Notes under the pieces: generated by a model | The model's input: the letters and a program-made list of their open reading frames with translations, nothing else | What the model was told of the DNA's origin: nothing | Database searches by the model: none | Position numbers and translations under genes: made by a program | DNA from: Volutella citrinella | Taxonomy: Eukaryota; Ascomycota; Sordariomycetes; Hypocreales; Nectriaceae | DNA length: 64,000 nucleotides | Reading direction: 5' to 3' | Assembly (NCBI GenBank): GCA_034401135.1 | Contig: JAWZSP010000006.1 | Coordinates: forward strand, 2,294,001 to 2,358,000 | Part shown: positions 56,423 through 64,000 of the stretch, in pieces | How positions within the stretch are numbered: position 1 is the first letter of the stretch | How the letters are laid out: each line of letters opens with the position of its first letter

Positions 56423-58800
56423 TCAGGCGTTGCAAGGCCAGTTGGCGTTCTTCTCGAGCGGGCCGCGATCCGTGTCTTGGGTATTCTGATACTTCCACAC
56501 ATTGATGGCAGCCTCCTCGAGTGAGCAGATGGGGATGTCCACCAGGCCAGGCACGTCTCGGAACTCGGCCGCGCCAGCCTTGACGATGTCGTTGATGTAA
56601 TTGGGGTCATCCCAGTTGGCCTTGAAAGCTCCGTTTTTCTTGTCTGCCCTGTTGTACGTGTTGACAGCGCTGGAATCGTCGTTAGCTACCGTACCGACTG
56701 AATCATGTGGCTGGGGACACGTACTTGAGGACAATCTCGTCCATGGACAGGTTGAGCTCGTTGGGCTTGAAGAGGAAGTCACTGCCCCGGACCTTTTCGA
56801 AGAACGGGCCCTCCTTGTGGTTGCAGTCGTTCGGGTCGCAGTAAGAGTTGGTCTTGACGGAAAGAATCACTGTTCCCGGTCAATATAATCGCATGACAAT
56901 GCACGAGAGGAGTGGTGACACCTACAGTACTGCTCATCGCCACCATTGTTGTAGCAGACTCGCACGGAGGACAGATCGATGGCAAAGGCTCCCTTGATGG
57001 CACCGTCATCGGGAGTAAATCCAATCTCCTTCTTGATGTTCCGCTTGATGATGGACAGGAAGTTCTCCTTGGTGAGGTCATAGACATCGCATGCCTGGGC
57101 AGGGGTCTCGCTCTTCCTGGGAATGTCCTTCATCGTGCTGAGGCCATGATTAGTAAGAGATCAAGGCAGATGCGGAAGAGGATAATTACAGAATGACGGG
57201 CATGCCGATAGACTGGCCGGCAGACCACTCGGGCGCAATGTTCATGCCAAAGATGAACTTCTTCATCACCTCGCCCATTTGGACGGCACTGAGAGGCTCT
57301 TTCTGGTTCGACTGCTGATCTTCAGGACGGAAGAAGGTAGCTCCGCTCGTCACCATGCTCTTCATCTGCTCGGGGTTGCTGAAGAGATTGTCGGCAGCCT
57401 TGGAAATCGTCTGCTTGAGTGACTCGCCGAGGGTGGAAAACCGTGCGGCAACCTCGTTGTCAATGAAGTTGAGCTCTGCAACACCACCTGGTCGCGTATC
57501 TTTGTACTAAGTAGGCCAAATATTTAGTACCTATTCTTATTCCCCGCCTTTTCATCCTCGGGTCCTCGGCATTTGGATCGAGTTGTTCGTTTACTTACAA
57601 CGTTCGTGGCAAGGGCAGCGAGGGCATTCGTGTTGTCCTTTACAATGCCGAGGGCGTTCTTGTGGATCTCGCCGCCATTCGTGTCCTTCATGAAGGGCAG
57701 TCTCTTGAAGGCTATAATAATTCGTTTAGTCCACGAAACCAGGTCCAGGGGGTGGATGATGGATGCTTGGAAACCCACCGTCGTTGAAGGCAAAAGCACT
57801 GAGGAAGGCAAAAGCCATGGCCACACCATCCGCGATCAGCTTGTCTCTCTTGGCCTTGATAATCTCATCCAAGATGGCCTTTTTCTTGGCAGAGAAGTTC
57901 TGGAATGCAGTTGTTAGTGTCGCCCACACTGGGAACTCGGGTGGTGCGGCTCACGTCGGCGAACAGCCCCGTCTTTCCGTTGATGTCGTTCATGGCCGAG
58001 TCCACGCCCTTCCACGCGGACTGGAACGTGTTGTAAATACCGATGAAGGAGTTCATAATGACTTGCCACCTGTCAGCACTCTTTTTAGTTGCTGTGTACA
58101 AGATGAGACCTACTATATCCGGATGGGGCGGTGACGTAGGCATTCTGGGCCATGCCCGAGCCGCAAACAAAGGCCGTCTGAAATATCGCGTCAGTAAAAA
58201 GGAACGAAAGCTGGGAGAGGCAAGGTCTGCGGCAAGCTCACGGCACAGTTCTCATCGCCCAGGGCACATCTTCCCATGGGCCTGGTATGGAAGAAATCGG
58301 CCACGTAAGTCATCCACGGCTCATCCTTGAGTTTGTCTTCTCTCTTGGCAAATGAGCCTACCAAGTCGTCCATGGCGGCACCGGATTTCGATTCATCCCA
58401 CTGGATGTTTGGGGGGTTCTGGGAACTGCGCAGGCTGGGCATATCGCAACCGACTTGACGCCACTGATTGGGAGTATTAGCCACTTCTCTAGGTCTCTAG
58501 GTCTCTAGGTCTGGTATGGGTTGGGAAATGTGGACTCACACCATCCTTGTTCCAATCCTTTACGAACTGCTCCGAGTTCATGTTCAGCAAGCCGTTGTCT
58601 GGGGTCGATTGACCTTGGGCACCATCCTTTGGGATGGCATCCTGGCGAGAAAACAAGCTCTGCATGAAATAAAACCACATTAGAGACAGGTAGAGCATGG
58701 GAGGGTGTACATGAGACGGGTCTACCTCGAATGTTGGCATGGAAAGGACGCCATTGGCAGAGCAGATTGCCAGCAGCAGGCTGGAAGATTGAAGCTTCAT
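56423..58800 (-). CDS. Orphan secreted protein, 584 residues, eleven exons
   Basis: Exons on the minus strand: 58800-58726, 58659-58540, 58463-58242, 58177-58110, 58069-57955, 57899-57779, 57711-57599, 57506-57190, 57137-56926, 56869-56725, 56669-56423; every phase agrees and the sum is 585 codons. A signal peptide (MKLQSSSLLLAICSANGVLS) is followed by WRQVGCDMPSLRSSQ, MGRCALGDENCA, FVCGSGMAQNAY, ELNFIDNEVAARFSTLGESL, DEIVLNAVNTYNRADKKNG and a C-terminal IPICSLEEAAINVWKYQNT ending WPCNA. Scattered cysteines suggest disulphides in the secreted form. There is no enzyme motif, repeat or GPI tail. I recognise the general style from large Cys-containing secreted proteins of plant- and insect-associated fungi but no named family. 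Intron 4 would be only 40 nt. A TATA element precedes the gene. It lies next to, and on the same strand as, the GH6 cellulase. Confidence 0.75.
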
Positions 58801-60283
58801 GATGGAGGGACGGTTATTGGTCTGGATCGCAGAATGAGATGTGAAAGAGAAGAGAATGTGCTTGTCGAGTGCTGCCAAGTTGCCAAGTGATGCCAAGTCG
58901 ATCTGCCAAGCGCGAGGAGGCTGCTATATATACCAAGTCGGCAACTGGGGCGCCCCCTTTGCGTTGGTTCGGGCTAATCATGGTCAACAAGACTCGACTC
59001 CTGCTGAGTGCAGGGGCCCGAGACATTGCCAAAGGATTCGGCCACCACTGATGCTCTCATGAAGATGATGCCATGCGGAAGTTGTTGCATAGTGTTGCCG
59101 CTGAGTACGCCCCACTGTGGCCAGTAGCGACTGTAGCCCACTACAGGGCATAGCCCACTGAGGGAGGGCGCAATGCCACCCAGGTAAGCGCTATGGAGGG
59201 TTGACCACATCCCGCACGTGGGATGCGATAGTAGCCCTATTGGCTCGGCAGGGACCCTTCGCTTTCGAAACAAACTCGGAAACTACACAGGCATAGGAGG
59301 AGGAAGGACTTTGGTCGCGACTATTTGAGGGCGGCCTAGACGCTCGGCCTAGATAAAAGGACTTATGTTGCGACGGATGAGCCGAGGCAACATGAGGCTG
59401 TGTATGGAAGGGCGAGCGAGCGCAGATCACACACTTTTAATGTAAACGACCAGAGCACGTGGTTCTGCTTGCATTCACGGATGTAGACTGCATGGGACTG
59501 TAGATTCCGACAGGTTGGAAATCGACATTACGTGGGCTATCTCGAGGTTTGTCCGCCAAACACTTCGACTGTACATATTGTCCAACTTCAAAAGCAATAG
59601 AACTTACAAAAGTAGCATCACAACTAACCGATGCCTGTCCGCCCCTATAGCCGCTGCCGCAACTGTCGATTTTCAAGCTTGTTTCACATTGCCTCTGAAT
59701 TCTGCCCCGGACATGCCCCCACGTGTGGTCATATCCTATCCTTGTTCTGACGAACCGACCCACGACCTTGCTAGCGGTACCAGAGTGGCTGAGGGCCCAG
59801 CCTGATTTTTGCATACAGAATCAGAGACCGAGCCAAGAGCCAAGAATAGTGCATCTAGCCCGTGATTGGGGCCATGTAAACGCTCACGAAACAGTTCTTG
59901 CCTTGCACGTCTATTGATTGATGCTCGAATTAATTAGTAAGCTGGCCACGACGATGCATCCACCTGTCAATTCCTCCAGATTCCAAAACCCCACTGTCAA
60001 CTTGGCAGAGGCCCACCTCGCCCACCGCCTTGCCAGCTTTGGGTGTCGTGGGCACGGAAAGGCGATACAAGGGGAATAGCGGAGAGGAGTCTGCCCGTTA
60101 CCGGTACATTACTAATTATTGTGTCTCAGTCTCAGACGACCCGTTGCCTTGGCTTGGAGAAATTCGAACACTGCCTCAGCCCACACCGTCAACCGCACCG
60201 TCAACCAAAACTCACTTCGGCTCTTGGTCGCTTGAAACTCGAATACTGCCCGATATACGCCAAATAGCCAGCGTCAAGCCACA
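58801..60283. other. Intergenic region
   Basis: Contains the promoters of the orphan secreted gene (leftward) and of the EthD gene (rightward). No gene is supported on either strand. Small frames at 59437-59814 lack any domain. Confidence 0.55.
58925..58932 (-). promoter_or_regulatory. Putative TATA box of the orphan secreted gene
   Basis: TATATATA, about 125 bp upstream of the ATG at 58800. Confidence 0.5.
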
Positions 60284-60607
60284 ATGTCCTTCAACACCAC
60301 TATTCTGTACCCAAGCGCCGCAGACGCGACCTTCAACCTCGAATACTACCAGAAAGAGCACATCCCGTTGATGGAAAGGCTCTGGAAGCCTCTCGGGCTC
60401 ACCAGCTGGGAAGTGGTTGAATACGATACCAAGGGCGAGCCGGGAAGCGCGCCCTTCGCCTACGCCTGCCTGGTTACGTGGAAGGATAAAGCCAGCTACG
60501 AAAATGCCATGGCCTCGCCAACCATGGCGGAGCTGGTTGCCACCGTTCCCAACTACAGTAATAAGCCTCCGGTCTTTCTTGCTGGTACCGTTGTTTCAAG
60601 GTCATGA
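60284..60607 (+). CDS. EthD-domain (dimeric alpha/beta barrel) protein
   Basis: A single exon of 107 residues, with the start in context caATGtcc. The N terminus MSFNTTILYPSAADATFNLE and the following YYQKEHIPLMERLWKPLGL match the EthD family pattern (strand, then F-x-x-x-Y-Y-x-x-H-x-P). AYACLVTWKDKASYENAM and a C-terminal strand, PPVFLAGTVV, complete the ferredoxin-like fold. Members help degradation of ethers in bacteria and are common in fungi, often beside aromatic or polyketide enzymes, with unclear roles. There is no targeting signal. It converges on the 2H phosphoesterase-like gene 200 bp away. Confidence 0.88.
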   Translation: MSFNTTILYPSAADATFNLEYYQKEHIPLMERLWKPLGLTSWEVVEYDTKGEPGSAPFAYACLVTWKDKASYENAMASPTMAELVATVPNYSNKPPVFLAGTVVSRS

Positions 60608-60808
60608 GTCCTTGGTGTTGTGTGTTGGCTTGATTCGACGGCGCCCTGGTAGACGACGATGTCGTTTGACGTGACAAATCACCAAGGAGGGAAATGGGAC
60701 AAACAATGAACCGTGGTGGACAGACTGAGTTCGATATGAGAAATTGAGGAGCCTGACTATATGCTGGCCACTTGTGTCCATCTTCGAATACAAGAAAAAC
60801 AACGAGGT

Positions 60809-61690
60809 TCAAGAGCCAAGTGCGCACTGCGGCTCAAAATGAAACATGTCATCAAACGTGCAAAACTTGGGTTCATCCAACTCAAACTCCAAGGCCTGTG
60901 CACTCGTGTGGCTGTTCAGAAGGGCCTGTATCGCCGCATACTCCGACTCAGCCAGGAATCGGATCATGTACGCAACACTGATGTGGAAAGCGTAGCCGTC
61001 GTGCTCAGGGTGACGGATGCCGGTCAGCGCCGAGAGGCGATCCCGCAAATCGCGGATCTTGCTCTCGCCGGTCGAGTTGACAGGGCTGACTACGGCCTTG
61101 ATCCCATCTTGGTCCACAACCAGGTCGACCACCTTCATGCGGATGGGGGCGTCTTGTGTAGTGCGGAAGCCTTGTAGGAGCCTCTGAAACATGGCAGTGC
61201 AAGTGTCCAGCGGGGCATCCATCGCAAGAGACTCGGGCCAGAACCCTGGCGTTCTTACTTGGTCGCAAACGCCCTCGAACAGAGTCATGTGCCAGCTCTC
61301 GGGAGGCAGTAAAGTGTAGTTGGACTTAAGCTCCGAATTCTCGAGGCTTGCATACACCGAGGAAAGGGCTTGTTGGAGCGGGTTTTGACGTTCGAGAAAG
61401 TAAATCGTCGTGTTGCCAGGAAAGTATCGTTTCTTCCCATCAACCTCAAACTTGGCGCCAATGGCCCGCGGGTACCCCTGGAGAATATCGGACATTCCCA
61501 AATCAAGCACGGCAGCATTAATAGAGGAAAGTGTCTTGTGCGGTATGAGGTTTGAAGAATAGAATGACCGACCCAAGTGCGAGCTTGTGTATTGGTTAAG
61601 AAAATCTGGGGAGACAAAAGGCGTTTTTCGAGCGGGATACGGAACGTGTCTGCGGCAAGTCAGAGAAGAAGAGCTTGAATGACTGAACAT
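60809..61690 (-). CDS. 2H phosphoesterase-like protein (DUF1868 type)
   Basis: A single exon of 293 residues from ATG 61690 to TGA 60809. The two signature motifs of the 2H (LigT/CPDase-like) fold are present: HMTLFEG (H-x-T) near residue 133 and FHISVAY (H-x-S) near residue 235. The lead-in GAKFEVDGKKRYFPGNTTIY is typical of the fungal and bacterial DUF1868 group. The first 60 residues are Ser/Arg-rich and could be a weak targeting sequence or simply divergent. Relatives act on 2',3'-cyclic phosphates or related RNA ends, but the substrate here is not known. The start is the first ATG of the frame; a later one at the conserved LGMSDILQGYPRAIG block would give a shorter protein. Confidence 0.82.
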   Translation of the reverse strand: MFSHSSSSSLTCRRHVPYPARKTPFVSPDFLNQYTSSHLGRSFYSSNLIPHKTLSSINAAVLDLGMSDILQGYPRAIGAKFEVDGKKRYFPGNTTIYFLERQNPLQQALSSVYASLENSELKSNYTLLPPESWHMTLFEGVCDQVRTPGFWPESLAMDAPLDTCTAMFQRLLQGFRTTQDAPIRMKVVDLVVDQDGIKAVVSPVNSTGESKIRDLRDRLSALTGIRHPEHDGYAFHISVAYMIRFLAESEYAAIQALLNSHTSAQALEFELDEPKFCTFDDMFHFEPQCALGS

Positions 61691-62297
61691 GATGGTATCT
61701 TATACCCCTCTCCATGAATATGCAGTGTGCTACAGAGCGAGCAGGGTATGTGTGGCGGCTTGGGAATGGTAGACAACCCGCCTCTGTAGCCAATGGGCGA
61801 CGCCATCTAAGGCCTTACCTGGTATCCATTTCAGCGAGCGAATGATAATAGAGTTTTAGCGATGGAAGTCCGCTAGGCGATTGGCCAGAATTAAGCGATT
61901 GCCGATGGCCAATGGCCAGTCAATCCAGCTCACGGAGCAATTCATGAGCCTAGCCCATTTTCGAGTTGGCGCAACGAGACACGTGGGATCTTGACCAATG
62001 GAACCCCATGACAACACCACGAGCATCTGAATTTGCATCTTGTATTAGTCTGGGGCCGGCTTCGATCATGGGCTACCGGCAGGGACTTAGTCGAGGCTCG
62101 AGAGTCGCGGCCCGCCGTGATGCCTCGATCTTGGACTTAAAATGCCACGCTCGCCGCTGTTGAGACAAACTGAGATGCAGCTCAGACACATCGCCGAGAA
62201 GACAGTCGCCATCAGATATAGCTTCCTCTTGCCTCAGAGCTTCCGTTGATATATCGAAGTTAGCCCTTCATCTTCATTCCCTGCTTACGGCCCAAAC
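61691..62297. other. Divergent intergenic region
   Basis: Promoters of the 2H-like gene and of the transporter. A tgatatatcgaa sequence near 62248 may serve as TATA for the transporter. No gene seen. Confidence 0.6.
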
Positions 62298-64000
62298 ATG
62301 TCTCAACTGAACGAAAAGCAAGGACCCGTCGCTCATGAGGCGGCGGTGCCACCGAATAAGCTCCTCCATGACGCCGAAGAGGCAATGGCCCGAGAAAAGG
62401 ATCTCACCATTGACAAAGCGATCAAGTACTACCCGAAGGCCATCATGTGGAGCATCATCATGTCAACTGCGCTCGTCATGGAGGGATATGACACGAAGCT
62501 TGTCGGCTCCTTCTTCGCCCAGCCGGCGTTCCAGGAGAAGTTTGGTTCTCCCCAGCCGAACGGCTCCCACCTCATTTCGGCGCCATGGCAGTCTGGGCTT
62601 GGTCAGGGCCAGAGTGTGGGCTGTATCATTGGTCTCGCCATTGGCGGATACGTCTGCGATATTCTGGGCTTCCGGCGTACCATGCTCATTGCGTTGACTC
62701 TGATGCCTTGCATCATCTTTATGCAATTCTTTGCTCCTTCAATCGAAGTGCTTCTTGGCGCGCAAATCCTCATCGGTATCCCGCTCGGCATGTTCCAGAC
62801 CATTACGACGGTTTATGCAGTCGAAGTCATGCCGACCAGTTTGAGGGGTCACCTGACTAGCTATGTCAACCTGTGCTGGGTAAGTTTAGAATCCTGAATG
62901 GCGTCAGCGAGGTTAAATGCATGGCTAAATACCTTCACTTAGGTCATGGGACAGCTGATTGCGTCTGGCGTACTGAGCGGCTCACTCTCCTTGCCTGGCG
63001 CTCTTGCGTACAAGATCCCTTTTGCCATCCAGTAGGGAATACCGTTCCTAGTTGCTAACAAAGATGCTGATAGAGAATGTGTATAGGTGGATCTGGCCGA
63101 TTCCATTGATCGTCGGAGTGTTCCTGGCGCCCGAGTCGCCCTGGTGGCTTGTCCGCAAGCAGAGACTGGACGAGGCAAAGCAGGTCCTGCAGCGCCTCAC
63201 TTCACCCGCGTACGAGGAGTTTGATGCCGACAAAGCCATCAAGCTCATGGTGTTCACGATTGAGCATGAGCGTGAACTCAATGCCAGCGCGAGCTACATG
63301 GGCTGCTTCCGGGGTATCGACCTGCGACGGACTCTGATTGCTATTGCGGCCTACTGCATGCAAGTTCTTAGCGGATCGTCGCTGCGTGCCAATTCCACCT
63401 ACTTTTTTGTCCAGGCTGGGCTGTCAACATCGCTATCCTTCACCATGTCTGTCATCACGTACGCTCTCGGATTTATCGGCGTGATTATTGCTGTAAGTTG
63501 TCAGCACCACACCCTCCAAATCGATGGATTCCCCCCTTGCCGCCGCGCTTGCTGAAAATTCTTGGGGCAGTGGTTCTTGCTGGTGCGAATCGGACGCCGC
63601 ACATTGTATCTTTGGGGTCTCGCAGTCATGGGTGCAGCATTCGTCGGCGTCGGCGCTCTTGGAGTTGCCCAGAACAAAGGCTCCAAGTCTGTTCTGTCGT
63701 GGGGCATCGGTGGCCTTCTCGTCTTTTCCATGATGGTCTTTGACATAACGGTTGGGCCCGTGGCATACTCTCTTGCCTCTGAGATGCCATCATCACTCTT
63801 GAGAAACAAGACCATCACCATCGCCCGCTTCACCTACAGCTCCATCAACATCGCCGGGAACATTATTGTCACATACCAGCTGAACCCATCGGCCTGGGCC
63901 TGGGGCGCCAAGTCTGGCTTCTTCTGGGCAGGCTCATGCTTTCTGGGGTTCCTCATCACGTACTTTTGTATCCCGGAGCCAAAGGACCGCCTCCCCGCCG
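62298..64000 (+). CDS. MFS sugar transporter, alpha-glucoside (maltose) permease type, 3' end cut by window
   Basis: Exons 62298-62879, 62943-63031, 63087-63492 and 63571 to beyond 64000; 502 residues so far. The cytoplasmic N terminus (DAEEAMAREKDLTIDKAIKY) precedes TM1 with MEGYDTKLVGSFFAQPAFQE, a start typical of the MAL/alpha-glucoside branch of sugar porters. Signatures present: GGYVCDILGFRR (loop 2-3 motif), PTSLRGHLTSYVNLCW, APESPWWLVRKQRLDEAKQ (PESP-x-W-L motif after TM6), RIGRRTLYLWG (loop 8-9) and CIPEPKDR in place of the PETKGR motif. It should import maltose or other glucosides by proton symport at the plasma membrane; the exact sugar is inference. The last exon is open at the window edge. 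Confidence 0.92.

Noticed and set aside
59780..59860. Possible tRNA-like start (ggtaccagagtggctgag)
   Set aside because: No matching T-arm or acceptor stem follows within tRNA distance.

Overview
This window is nuclear DNA of a filamentous ascomycete, most likely a Sordariomycete and probably Hypocreales. The signs are GC-rich genes cut by short (about 40-105 nt) GT-AG introns with CTAAC/CTGAC-type branch points, a CRY-DASH with an RGG tail, a Mad1-type GPI adhesin, a Zn2Cys6 regulator, a family 6 cellulase with CBM1, and long gene-free intervals. The Mad1-like adhesin would fit an insect- or nematode-associated relative of Metarhizium, Pochonia or Purpureocillium, but that placement is inference. 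All gene models were assembled by eye, joining exons through GT-AG signals, reading phase and family consensus. None has transcript support.

Layout: 1.7-3.9 kb CRY-DASH (+); 3.9-9.5 kb gene-free; 9.5-12.0 kb seven-exon AAA ATPase (+), followed by an 80-bp tandem repeat; 12.6-13.0 kb small stress-type protein (-); 14.3-16.3 kb Vms1 (+); 17.0-19.1 kb helo-like/ankyrin protein (-); 20.1-20.6 kb small orphan (-); 20.6-28.2 kb gene-free; 28.2-30.8 kb Mad1-like adhesin (+); 31.5-33.5 kb peroxisomal 4CL-type acyl-CoA ligase (-); 35.3-37.1 kb Zn2Cys6 factor (-), divergent from an NmrA-like protein at 37.7-38.7 kb (+); 39.5-40.6 kb unknown (+); 41.1-42.9 kb GPI-anchored aspartic protease (-); 42.9-46.5 kb gene-free; 46.5-47.8 kb a broken fungal-specific gene (+); 48.3-49.5 kb Atp12 (-); 50.3-53.3 kb Sec21, gamma-COP (+); 53.8-55.5 kb GH6 cellobiohydrolase (-); 56.4-58.8 kb an eleven-exon orphan secreted protein (-); 60.3-60.6 kb EthD-domain protein (+); 60.8-61.7 kb 2H phosphoesterase-like protein (-); 62.3 kb to the end, an MFS alpha-glucoside/sugar transporter (+, cut by the window).

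Housekeeping genes (Vms1 in ribosome quality control, Atp12 in F1-ATPase assembly, Sec21 in COPI vesicles) are interleaved with surface and secreted accessory genes: adhesin, aspartic protease, cellulase, orphan secreted protein and sugar transporter. The CoA ligase, Zn2Cys6 factor and NmrA-like protein lie within 7 kb and could form a small metabolic unit; only the divergent regulator/NmrA promoter is directly visible. The observations most worth following are the tandem cysteine repeat inside the Mad1-like adhesin, the helo-like plus ankyrin protein that looks like an NLR without its nucleotide-binding module, the eleven-exon orphan secreted protein, and the broken fungal-specific gene with a TGA where tryptophan is expected.
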